Assembly (NCBI GenBank): GCA_044227925.1
Contig: JBGAVW010000017.1
Location: forward strand, 16,242-80,241
Source: JADJLQ01 sp044227925
GTDB taxonomy: Bacteria > Bacteroidota > Bacteroidia > Chitinophagales > Saprospiraceae
Reading direction: 5' to 3'
Length of the DNA stretch: 64,000 nt
Position numbers and translations under genes: made by a program. The notes under the pieces are model-generated. The model was given only the letters and a program-made list of their open reading frames with translations, had not been told where the DNA came from and did not search any database. Positions 23,856 through 32,033 of the stretch are shown here, one piece after another (position 1 is the first letter of the stretch; the number at the start of each line of letters is the position of its first letter).

Positions 23856-25724
23856 ATGAAAAGTGTATTTTTTTCCCTGTTTATTTTACTCCTTTTATCC
23901 TGTACTTCACTCGCACAGGTAAATAGTAATATAATCCCTGCCCCCTTAAATTATAAAGCGGGTGCTGGTGCCTTCCAGTTAAAACCCGGTACTCCGGTTT
24001 CTGTTCCGCAGAAATCGGTGGAGATGCTAAAGCTTGCCAATCAATTGATAAATCATCCTTTGGTCAGGGATTTAAAATTAATCCAAAAGAATTCAACCAC
24101 CAATGCAATTAAATTAGAGCTGACTGCCAATGGTACAGCATCCAATGAAGGTTATCAGCTTTCTGTATCATCAGCAGGTATTTCTATCAAAGCCAATACC
24201 GAAGCCGGCCTGTTTTACGGTATTCAATCGTTTGCTCAAATGATTCCTGTTACCAATACAAATGGTATATATTCAATACCTGCATGTGAAATTTCGGATC
24301 AGCCCAGATTTGGTTGGCGGGGACTGATGCTCGATGTAAGCCGTCATTTTTTTACTGTTGACGAGGTAAAACAATATATAGATGCAATGGCAATGTATAA
24401 ATTCAATACCCTGCATTTACATCTTACCGATGACAATGGCTGGCGAATTGAAATCAAATCATTGCCCCGGCTGACATCCGTAGGGGCATGGCGGGCAGAA
24501 CGGTTTGGTACCTTTGGCGACCGAGCACCGGTCAAAGAAGGAGAGCCCACACCCTATGGCGGATTTTATACTCATGATCAAATACGTGATCTGGTGAAAT
24601 ACGCTGGTGAAAAACACATTACTATAGTACCGGAAATAGAAACTCCCGGCCATGCCATGGCTTTATTGGCAGCTTATCCGGAGCTTTCGTGTACACATGA
24701 AAAAGTATTTGTAAACCCGGGTACCAACTTTGCTGAATGGTTTGGCAATGGAAAATTCAAAATGCTGGTAGATAATACCCTCGACCCTTCCAATGAATTA
24801 GTATACGAATACCTGGATAAAATATTTACCGAAGTAGCGTCTTTATTTCCCAATCCTTATGTACATGTAGGAGGGGATGAGTGTTATCACGGCTATTGGG
24901 AAAAAGATGAATCCTGCAAAGCATTGATGGCAAAAGAAGGTATGAAAGATGTAATGGAGTTGCAAAGCTATTTTATCAAAAGATGCGAAAAAATACTTAA
25001 GTCAAAAGGAAAAAAACTGATTGGCTGGGATGAAATATTGGAAGGAGGATTGGCTCCTGAAGCTACTGTAATGAGTTGGCGAGGTATGCAAGGTGGTATA
25101 GAAGCTGCAAAACAAGGGCATGATGTAGTGATGTCCCCGACTACATTTGCTTATATAGATTATATGCAAGGCGATAGAGCATTGGAATTTCCTATTTATG
25201 CAAGCCTTAGCTTAAAGAAATCGTATTCTTTTGAGCCATTACCTGATGGGGTAGATCCTAAACGCATTTTAGGTGGTCAGGGAAATCTCTGGTCAGAAAA
25301 AACACCCACCCTCAGGCATGCATTTTATATGACCTATCCCAGGGCCTTTGCTATTGCAGAGACCATGTGGAGCCAAAAAGAGAAAAAAGAATGGAATAAT
25401 TTTACTAACCGGGTACAACATCATTTTACAATATTCGATAAAATACAATGGAATATCTCCAGGTCACTATTCGATGCCACCGCCACAACTACATATAAGG
25501 ATAATGTGTTGAAATGCGTGTTGAATACAGAATTGCCGGGAGGCGACATACACTATACTATTGACAATACTTTCCCCGATGCATTCTCACCCAAATATAA
25601 AGGTGAGATCACAATACCGGAAGGGGATGTGACCATACGATTTGTAGTAGTAAAAAATGGCAAAATAATGGGTCGGATGGCAGCCATATCCCGCCAGGAT
25701 TTAATAACGAGAGCCGGTAAGTAA
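23856..25724 (+). CDS. Beta-N-acetylhexosaminidase, glycoside hydrolase family 20
   Basis: The 622-residue protein has an N-terminal export signal (LLLLSCTSLAQ, which could be a lipobox or a signal peptidase I site). The GH20b domain lies at about 25-150 and the catalytic TIM barrel at about 152-500. The catalytic pair D341-E342 sits in HVGGDECYHGYW, and the substrate-assisted mechanism is supported by RHFFTVDEVK and HLHLTDDNGWRIEI. A C-terminal chitobiase-like CHB_HEX domain (about 545-615: IHYTIDNTFPDAFSPKYKG) follows. It releases terminal GlcNAc or GalNAc from glycans. It is followed after 5 nt by the mutase small-subunit gene, so the two may share a transcript. Confidence 0.95.
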   Translation: MKSVFFSLFILLLLSCTSLAQVNSNIIPAPLNYKAGAGAFQLKPGTPVSVPQKSVEMLKLANQLINHPLVRDLKLIQKNSTTNAIKLELTANGTASNEGYQLSVSSAGISIKANTEAGLFYGIQSFAQMIPVTNTNGIYSIPACEISDQPRFGWRGLMLDVSRHFFTVDEVKQYIDAMAMYKFNTLHLHLTDDNGWRIEIKSLPRLTSVGAWRAERFGTFGDRAPVKEGEPTPYGGFYTHDQIRDLVKYAGEKHITIVPEIETPGHAMALLAAYPELSCTHEKVFVNPGTNFAEWFGNGKFKMLVDNTLDPSNELVYEYLDKIFTEVASLFPNPYVHVGGDECYHGYWEKDESCKALMAKEGMKDVMELQSYFIKRCEKILKSKGKKLIGWDEILEGGLAPEATVMSWRGMQGGIEAAKQGHDVVMSPTTFAYIDYMQGDRALEFPIYASLSLKKSYSFEPLPDGVDPKRILGGQGNLWSEKTPTLRHAFYMTYPRAFAIAETMWSQKEKKEWNNFTNRVQHHFTIFDKIQWNISRSLFDATATTTYKDNVLKCVLNTELPGGDIHYTIDNTFPDAFSPKYKGEITIPEGDVTIRFVVVKNGKIMGRMAAISRQDLITRAGK

Positions 25725-25729
25725 TATGC

Positions 25730-26731
25730 ATGTCTAACACGGAAGGAATCGATACGGCATATCCTGGCTGGAAAGCCAAACTTGCAATTGAATTAAAAAG
25801 CAAAGCCCTTGAAGAATTTAATTACATCTGGGATGGCGTATCTATTTCCCCATTTGAAGAAAGAAAAGGGATTGCAAATAAATCTTTCCCGCGTATCCGG
25901 CCAGGTTGGCTTATCGGTGCCGGGTGTGAATTAACTAATGAATCCATATTGCACGCATTGCAATTTGGGGCAGAAATCATCTCTTTAAACACATCGATTT
26001 CAAACAAGAATCTGTCGACTTATTTTAAAGACATCAGGCTGGATTGGATTACGCTGGTGGTGGCTTCAAATGAAAGAAATAGTATAGATAATCTGTTTAC
26101 CTATTTAAGTAAACAAAAATATAAAAGCACTGTAGGAGCAATTATAGTTCCTGACAAAAATCAATGTGAACTCTATTCGGCTTTTGCACCGGATTTTCCA
26201 AACTACAAATTCCTGAGTATAGATTGTTCAGCGTCTGATGCTGCAGCTGCTATTGCAGATAAGTTTAATACTTTAATCGAAAATATAAACAGAATCGCTG
26301 ATGCAAATACGTTACCATCGGTTCTCGGTAAAATATGGATTCGATTTACACCTGGTGCAGATTTTGTATTAAATATAAGTATGATACGGGCATTGCGCCA
26401 GATATGGGTACATGTGCTCAGCAGTTTTAATGTGGATACCTCCATTCCCATTCCCATTTATGCATATGTAAAAAATTACAGTCACTTGCCTGCAGACAAT
26501 ATGATTTTGAGTACAGCTGTTGCAGTGGCCTGTATTGCCGGTGGTTGCGATGCATTATTTATTGATCCTCCCGACCTCTCAAAACAGAACAAAGCTTGGC
26601 ACATAAAACTTCAGCATATTATGAAGGAAGAGGCTTTATTCGATAAAGCAGATGATCCGGTTTCCGGTGCTTTCCTGATCGAGAGACTGAGTACTATTAT
26701 TGCTGAAAAAATTTGGCAAAGCATAAATTGA
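25730..26731 (+). CDS. mutA: Methylmalonyl-CoA mutase small (non-catalytic) subunit, short form
   Basis: The 333-residue protein matches the beta subunit of methylmalonyl-CoA mutase: W(KAKLAIELKSKALEEFNYIW)DG with SISPFEERKG, RPGWLIGAGCE, and a degenerate TIM barrel (IRFTPGADFVLNISMIRALRQIW, PIYAYVKNYSHLPADNMILSTAVAVACIAGGCDALFIDPPDLS). It is shorter than the usual subunits of about 450 residues or more and lacks the C-terminal B12-binding-like domain. The catalytic subunit gene (mutB) would normally follow, but here only MeaB does, after a structured intergenic stretch. Confidence 0.75.
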   Translation: MSNTEGIDTAYPGWKAKLAIELKSKALEEFNYIWDGVSISPFEERKGIANKSFPRIRPGWLIGAGCELTNESILHALQFGAEIISLNTSISNKNLSTYFKDIRLDWITLVVASNERNSIDNLFTYLSKQKYKSTVGAIIVPDKNQCELYSAFAPDFPNYKFLSIDCSASDAAAAIADKFNTLIENINRIADANTLPSVLGKIWIRFTPGADFVLNISMIRALRQIWVHVLSSFNVDTSIPIPIYAYVKNYSHLPADNMILSTAVAVACIAGGCDALFIDPPDLSKQNKAWHIKLQHIMKEEALFDKADDPVSGAFLIERLSTIIAEKIWQSIN

Positions 26732-26751
26732 AAAGAGAAAAAAAGAAAAAT

Positions 26752-26813
26752 AAGGCCGGCAGCTAAGTAAGCGTACTTGCAATTACTCGAAACTTTTTCG
26801 AGCAGCCGGCCTT
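26752..26813 (+). terminator. Structured intergenic element between mutA-like and meaB genes
   Basis: A 9-bp outer stem AAGGCCGGC (26752-26760) with GCCGGCCTT (26805-26813) encloses two small perfect hairpins: AAGTA/TACTT (26765-26778) and CTCGAAA/TTTCGAG (26786-26802). This gives a three-way junction. The outer stem is very GC-rich in an otherwise AT-rich gap and ends in a short T run. It may be a terminator or an RNA element. No B12-box (GCCACTG) is present, so it is not a cobalamin riboswitch. Confidence 0.45.
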
Positions 26814-26922
26814 TCTCCCATTGCTTAAACATATAATCAAAAAAAATCACGATTTTGATCCCCAATTAATGTAATTAACCATAAATATTTTTTCCTTAAA
26901 AAACTTAACCAAGCAGCATAAT

Positions 26923-27945
26923 ATGATTACAAGCAATATAAGTCCTTACGCAAAGAAGTTTATTAAAAAATCAAATCCGTTTCCTACTCTTTTAGATTGG
27001 GCTGATGAATTGAAAAAAGGAAATACTAGTGCATTGGCCAGGGCCATTACGCTGATGGAAAGCACTACCACTTCAGACCAACAAAAAGCAAATGATCTTT
27101 TATCTGCATGTAAAACCATATCTTCCAAAAGCATCAAACTCGGTATTACGGGATCACCGGGTGTGGGTAAAAGTTCATTCATCGAATCATTTGGGTTAGA
27201 GATTTTAAAGGATCCGTCATATAAAATTGCAGTACTTACCTATGATCCCATTAGTCCGCTAAAGGGAGGAAGCATTTTAGGTGATAAAACACGCATGCAG
27301 AATCTTTCTAATCATCCCAGGGCATTTGTGCGCCCCTCACCTTCATCGCTAAACTCCAGTATCAATGAAGCCTGCAGATCGACGATAGAATTATGTGAAT
27401 TTGCGGGATATGATTTTATTCTCATAGAGACAGTAGGGGCAGGCCAGTCGGAGCTAGGTATCCATCACCTGGTAGACTATACCCTGTTATTATTAAATCC
27501 TGCCGGCGGCGATGAATTGCAGGGAATAAAAAGGGGTATTATGGAAATAGCCGACCTGATCATAGTGAATAAAGATGATTCCGGATTGGAAACTGCGGCT
27601 AAAACTACGCTGGCAAATTATCAAAATGCACTCAGGCTACTGGCAAAAGATAAAGTTAAAGTAATGAAATGCTCAAGCATGAATAATACGGGGATTAAGG
27701 AGATAATAACGCATCTGGCTTTGCTCATAAGCCTGGATAGGAAAAACGGAGCCTTATTAAAGAAAAGAAAAAATCAGCGTTTGTATTTGTTTAAAGAAAT
27801 AATAGAACAACAAATCAATGTAAAAATCAATAAGATATTACTCAATAAAAAATCAAAACCGGCCTTCCGTAAAGTAATGACTAAAGGCACCAACCTGGAT
27901 AAGCTGGCAGCGGATTTTATTGAACGTAATTTTAAAATTAAATAA
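26923..27945 (+). CDS. meaB: Methylmalonyl-CoA mutase-associated GTPase MeaB (ArgK family)
   Basis: The 340-residue G3E GTPase has Walker A GSPGVGKSSFIE, switch-type D in YDPISPLKGGSILGDKTRM, ETVGAGQSE and NKDD (G4). The RPSPSS, LNPAGGDELQGIKRGIMEIAD segments are characteristic of MeaB. It protects and reloads the cobalamin cofactor of methylmalonyl-CoA mutase in propionate metabolism. It is located 191 bp downstream of the mutA-like gene, supporting that assignment, but mutB is absent between them. Confidence 0.92.
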   Translation: MITSNISPYAKKFIKKSNPFPTLLDWADELKKGNTSALARAITLMESTTTSDQQKANDLLSACKTISSKSIKLGITGSPGVGKSSFIESFGLEILKDPSYKIAVLTYDPISPLKGGSILGDKTRMQNLSNHPRAFVRPSPSSLNSSINEACRSTIELCEFAGYDFILIETVGAGQSELGIHHLVDYTLLLLNPAGGDELQGIKRGIMEIADLIIVNKDDSGLETAAKTTLANYQNALRLLAKDKVKVMKCSSMNNTGIKEIITHLALLISLDRKNGALLKKRKNQRLYLFKEIIEQQINVKINKILLNKKSKPAFRKVMTKGTNLDKLAADFIERNFKIK

Positions 27946-27984
27946 TTCAGAAAAAGCCTTTTTAAAATAAAAAAGTTCCCCCGT

Positions 27985-29088
27985 TTACTTTGTCCCATTC
28001 AATTCCCACCTTTCACCTTTATTGTTTACTCTGTAAAATTTTTTATTTTCAAACAGAATGGCCTGTGAAAATCCTTTGGCATGAGAAACATCAGTATTAA
28101 ATATTTTACCATTAAAATAGCTGTTGATTACCTCGCTCACAATGGTGTGGCCTGTAGCTATGTATTTTGTATCATACAAATTTAATGTACTGTCTACCTG
28201 GCCCATGGTAGCTTTATCTTTTCCTAAATAATATCCCCGGTACCAAAGTGGACCTTCATCGCTAAACAGCAATTCTATTTTTTTATCGGGATAGTTATAC
28301 GTAGTATCCGCGTAATAGGGTCTTGCCATTTTATTTATTTCATCAATAGGTGCTGCCATATAATTAATATATCGGCTGGCACCACCATGCATAAACAAGA
28401 TGGGGCCTACTTTCTCCATAATATTTTTTGTGCGCAGCCATCTGCCCAATTCGGTATTTTCATCGTACAAGGATAAATAGGTACGGTTTAATAGTTTGGC
28501 ATGTTCATAATATTTGCTGTGTACATATCTCAGATCACCATTCAGGTTCATGATTTCATGGTTGCCAAGCACAAAATGTACATACCCCTTCGCAGCTTTA
28601 GCTTTTTCTTCCAGGGAATAGATAAGCCATAAGACTTCTGATAATTGATTGCCGCGATCAAAAAAATCGCCGGTCAATACCAAATGGCCATCACCAAATA
28701 GCCAATTAAATTCATCGTCTATAATTTTATTCGCCTGCAATAATTCCCTGAAGGCTTTGAAATTGGCTTCTATATCTGAAAGAATAAATATTTTATCAAC
28801 CTTATTGGTTTCTGATTTTTCATCTGACAGCTTTGATTTCAATATCACTGAAAAAGTTTGACCGGCAATATCTGTGGGTACCTGTACGGTAACCGGTTTT
28901 TTAGCAGAATAGACAGAACTATCTGTAGTGACAAATTTTGTGCCCTGTTTAATGTGAATATTCTGGATGTATATCTTATTCTTATTGTACCGGATATAGG
29001 GTCCGTCAAAAAGTACAGCAGTGTCCTGAGCATGCATCATAGGTAGAAATATACAGGCAAAAATCAGATGTAGTAGTCTTTTATTCAT
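27985..29088 (-). CDS. Secreted metallophosphoesterase (Shewanella-like phosphatase type)
   Basis: The 367-residue protein has a signal peptide (MHAQ at about 20) followed by a calcineurin-like domain with metal-binding motifs: D in FILSDIEANFKAF, GDFFDRG, GNHE in VLGNHEIMNLNGDLRYV, H in LFMHGGASRYIN and GHTI in YIATGHTIVSEV. It resembles the Ser/Thr-phosphatase-like SLP group. The N-terminal ~90 residues (FDGPYIRYNKNKIYIQNIH) form a beta-rich domain. It probably dephosphorylates an extracellular or periplasmic substrate. It converges with meaB. Confidence 0.9.
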   Translation of the reverse strand: MNKRLLHLIFACIFLPMMHAQDTAVLFDGPYIRYNKNKIYIQNIHIKQGTKFVTTDSSVYSAKKPVTVQVPTDIAGQTFSVILKSKLSDEKSETNKVDKIFILSDIEANFKAFRELLQANKIIDDEFNWLFGDGHLVLTGDFFDRGNQLSEVLWLIYSLEEKAKAAKGYVHFVLGNHEIMNLNGDLRYVHSKYYEHAKLLNRTYLSLYDENTELGRWLRTKNIMEKVGPILFMHGGASRYINYMAAPIDEINKMARPYYADTTYNYPDKKIELLFSDEGPLWYRGYYLGKDKATMGQVDSTLNLYDTKYIATGHTIVSEVINSYFNGKIFNTDVSHAKGFSQAILFENKKFYRVNNKGERWELNGTK

Positions 29089-29205
29089 AATTTGGAAATA
29101 TGACGGGTAAGCGGGATATATTGTAACAAAAATAATTGGAAATTAATAAACTAAAAGCTTTACACAAGAATATTATATCTTTCTTAAAGAATTTTTTAAA
29201 GTGTT

Positions 29206-30675
29206 ATGATAAAAAAACCATCAGTCCAATTTATAGCCTGTATTATCGGTACTTTCATCTTCCTTTGTATTCAATGCGCTAAAAAAGAAGAAAAGGTCAA
29301 TATTTTATTTGTTCTGGCTGATGATTGGAGCTATCCTTATGCCGGTATCTATGGGAATAAAGAGGTAAAAACTCCAAACCTGGATGCAATAGCTTCTAAG
29401 GGCACGGTCTTTACCCACGCATTTTGTTCGGCTCCATCCTGCACTCCTTCCCGGGCGTCCATCCTAACCGGAAACTATCCCCACACCCTAGGTGAAGGAG
29501 CAAACCTGGTAGGTAGACTTGATGTTTCTATACCCACCTATGTAAAAGATCTTAGAAAAGCAGGATATAGAGTTGCCTATGATCGGAAAGGATGGGCTCC
29601 CGGTGATTACGAAAAAATGGGGTATACCCAAAATCCAAGCGGAGACCTGATGGCAATCGATTCTTTACTGAATACGCTCGGAAAAAATCAACCTTTTTTC
29701 TTTTGGTGGGGTACTCAGGATCCACATCGCAATTTTGATTTACACTCCGGAGCTTTGGCAGGAAAAAACATTGACAGCATCACCGTACCTGGTTTTTTGC
29801 CCAATGTGCCTGAAATAAGAGGCGATATAGCAGATTACCTGACCGAAATTGAAAGATTGGATAAAGAAGTTGGTGAACTTTTAAATAAACTGGAAAAAGC
29901 CAACCGCCTGAAGAATACGGTAGTAATCATCACATCGGATAATGGTATGCCTTTCCCGCATGCAAAAGCAAATTTATATGATTACGGTACCCGTGTACCG
30001 CTTATTGTAACCGATTTTAGAAAGCCCCAGGATCAGTTAATCATGAATCATTCGTTTGTAAACCTGATAGATCTGACAGCCACTTTTTATGATCTGGCTG
30101 AAGTAATGGAAAAGCCCAAAATGAATTCAATATCATTATTACCTGTTATCAACAAACAATCTAATGAACATAGATCTGAAGTATTCCTTGAACGAGAGAG
30201 ACATTGTATGTGCAGAGCGGAGATGAACTATTATGCAGGGTACCCTATGCGGGCCATTCGTACCCAAAATTATTTATACATCAAAAATTTCAGACCTCAT
30301 AGATGGCCTGCAGGTGATGAAACTATACCCGGTACTCCCTCTATATTTGGGGACACGGATGGTGGGCCAACAAAAATATATATGATGGATCATCGAAATG
30401 AGGAAAATGTAAAAGATTTGTTTCAACTTGGATTTGGACTCAGACCGGCTGAGGAATTATATGATGTAAATAAGGATCCTTTTCAAATTCACAATATTGC
30501 CATGGATACTTCCATGATAAGCATAAAAAATAATCTCTCAGCAAAGCTTAATACCTGGATGATGGAAACAAATGATCCCAGGGTAAATCCTACATCTGAT
30601 ATCATCGATTCTTATGTGCCTACCACCAGGGCATGGATCACCCGGGATGGAATTGTATTATTGGATGGCAAATAA
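29206..30675 (+). CDS. Lipoprotein sulfatase (type I, formylglycine-dependent)
   Basis: The 489-residue protein has a lipobox (FLCIQC, Cys24) and the sulfatase signature with C79-T-P-S-R83 (SAPSCTPSRASILTGNYPH), where Cys79 should be matured to formylglycine by an anaerobic or aerobic sulfatase-maturating enzyme. Metal-binding DD (LADDW, D39-D40), the ASDN-like ITSDNGMPFPHAK, and KDPFQIHNIA near the C-terminus are as in the family. It looks like the heparan or arylsulfatase group. It acts on sulfated glycans and fits the GH20 and GH10 enzymes of the window. The next two genes, of unknown function, follow after 9 nt and may be co-transcribed. Confidence 0.92.
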   Translation: MIKKPSVQFIACIIGTFIFLCIQCAKKEEKVNILFVLADDWSYPYAGIYGNKEVKTPNLDAIASKGTVFTHAFCSAPSCTPSRASILTGNYPHTLGEGANLVGRLDVSIPTYVKDLRKAGYRVAYDRKGWAPGDYEKMGYTQNPSGDLMAIDSLLNTLGKNQPFFFWWGTQDPHRNFDLHSGALAGKNIDSITVPGFLPNVPEIRGDIADYLTEIERLDKEVGELLNKLEKANRLKNTVVIITSDNGMPFPHAKANLYDYGTRVPLIVTDFRKPQDQLIMNHSFVNLIDLTATFYDLAEVMEKPKMNSISLLPVINKQSNEHRSEVFLERERHCMCRAEMNYYAGYPMRAIRTQNYLYIKNFRPHRWPAGDETIPGTPSIFGDTDGGPTKIYMMDHRNEENVKDLFQLGFGLRPAEELYDVNKDPFQIHNIAMDTSMISIKNNLSAKLNTWMMETNDPRVNPTSDIIDSYVPTTRAWITRDGIVLLDGK

Positions 30676-30684
30676 CCTGTTTAA

Positions 30685-31140
30685 ATGGATACTTTATATT
30701 ACGAAGGCATTATTGAAATCACCAGGATAGAAAATCAGGGTCAAAGTATGGATGAAATAGGTACCCTCACAGCTACATTTGTGCGATATCCTGGTAGTCA
30801 ACAACTGTCCGTACACCTTCCCGAAAGTGTATATAATGGGTACGGGTACTGTAAAATTATTGAAATAAGAAAGAATCATACGGTCGAAGAAAATCAAGTG
30901 TCTGACATCATCAGCGGTACGAAGAAATTGCTCTTCGATAGTATAGTTATTGCACCAGGTGAGTACGTATTGGAAATTGAACATCCAAAAGGAGGAAAGC
31001 ATATGCTTTATTTCAATAAATTGGAAGAAAACGAAAAAGTTCCGATAGCCAAAATTATACAAATGCCTATGGCCGCAAAGGATAAACCTTCATTATATAT
31101 AGAACCAAAACCTATAGTGGATAATATGGATTGGAGGTGA
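30685..31140 (+). CDS. Unknown protein, short paralogue of the next gene
   Basis: The 151-residue protein is unrecognised. Its whole length aligns with the first ~145 residues of the next gene's product: EGIIEITRIENQG, FVRYPGSQQL, GEYVLEIEHPKGG, YFNKLEEN and a terminal DNMDWR that matches SEDSMWR in the longer paralogue. No signal peptide or transmembrane helix is visible, so it is probably cytosolic. It is mostly beta strand. The frame ends exactly where the second domain begins in the neighbour, suggesting a truncated duplicate or a deliberate single-domain copy. It follows the sulfatase by 9 nt. Confidence 0.65.
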   Translation: MDTLYYEGIIEITRIENQGQSMDEIGTLTATFVRYPGSQQLSVHLPESVYNGYGYCKIIEIRKNHTVEENQVSDIISGTKKLLFDSIVIAPGEYVLEIEHPKGGKHMLYFNKLEENEKVPIAKIIQMPMAAKDKPSLYIEPKPIVDNMDWR

Positions 31141-31179
31141 AAATACCGGAATGAGTTATAAATGATAAACCGATTTTAA

Positions 31180-32022
31180 ATGGAAGCGATCAATCAGGAA
31201 GGAATTATTGAAATCACGAGGATAGAAAATCAAGGCGGCACTGATATTCAAGGTAGCCTTAGTGCTAAATTTGTGCGATACCCCGGAAGTCAGCAACTCA
31301 CAGTCTGGCTTCCTGAAAATGCCTGGAATGGATATGGTATGTATACCATTACAGAACTAAATAAAAAGCTATTAATAGAAGAGAATAAAGTGACCGATAA
31401 AGTCAATGGCTCCGTGCAATTGCTTTTCGATACTATCTTTATTCCACCCGGTGAATATCTTTTAGAAATAGAACATACAAAAGGAACCAGGCACTATTTA
31501 TACTTTAATAAATTGGAAGAAAATGTAAAACTACCCAAAGATAAAATCGTAGACATGCCGGTTGCCACAAAAGACAGGCCATCCATCGTCCAGGAAATAC
31601 AACCAGAAGAAATCACAGATGACTCAGAAGATAGTATGTGGCGCGTGTATAAAGACGGATACGGCAATCCCATACCTAATGTGGATAAAGAAATCAGGGA
31701 TAATGTGGCCAGCCGTTTATTGGAGATATTCAATTTAAAACAAAATAATGAAGGTCCCAGACTGGAATATGATGACAGAGGCAGAGGAGGATATATTACG
31801 TATATAGAAAATGATATTCATTTTCAACTATGGTGGGAATTTGGTGGGGGTGATTGTCATGTGTTTATTGAAATACCAACAGAAAAGAATTGGGAAAGCG
31901 AAACAAAAACACCACTTGACCGAAGAAGGGAAATCTTACTTTTTATTGCCAATACCGTGAAGAGAGATCAGGGGCCAGGTTGGCGATTTGAAATTGATGA
32001 TAGAAGTATCTGTTATTATTGA
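31180..32022 (+). CDS. Unknown two-domain protein, long paralogue
   Basis: This 280-residue protein has the same N-terminal beta-rich domain as its neighbour (about 1-145: EGIIEITRIENQGG, RYPGSQQLTVWLPENAWNGYG, GEYLLEIEHTKG) plus a C-terminal domain at about 150-280 (MWRVYKDGYGNPIPNVDKEI, YDDRGRGGYITYIENDIHFQL, WWEFGGGDCHVFIEIP, RREILLFIANTVKRDQ, GWRFEIDDRSICYY). The C-terminal pattern does not bring any catalytic family to mind. The order of genes (sulfatase, short copy, long copy) suggests one operon. No signal peptide is apparent, which is odd next to an exported sulfatase. Confidence 0.7.
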   Translation: MEAINQEGIIEITRIENQGGTDIQGSLSAKFVRYPGSQQLTVWLPENAWNGYGMYTITELNKKLLIEENKVTDKVNGSVQLLFDTIFIPPGEYLLEIEHTKGTRHYLYFNKLEENVKLPKDKIVDMPVATKDRPSIVQEIQPEEITDDSEDSMWRVYKDGYGNPIPNVDKEIRDNVASRLLEIFNLKQNNEGPRLEYDDRGRGGYITYIENDIHFQLWWEFGGGDCHVFIEIPTEKNWESETKTPLDRRREILLFIANTVKRDQGPGWRFEIDDRSICYY

Positions 32023-32033
32023 TGGATTTTATA

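Noticed and set aside
26732..26922. Possible cobalamin riboswitch near mutA and meaB
   Set aside because: No B12-box and the structure is far too small; only the three-way junction is seen.
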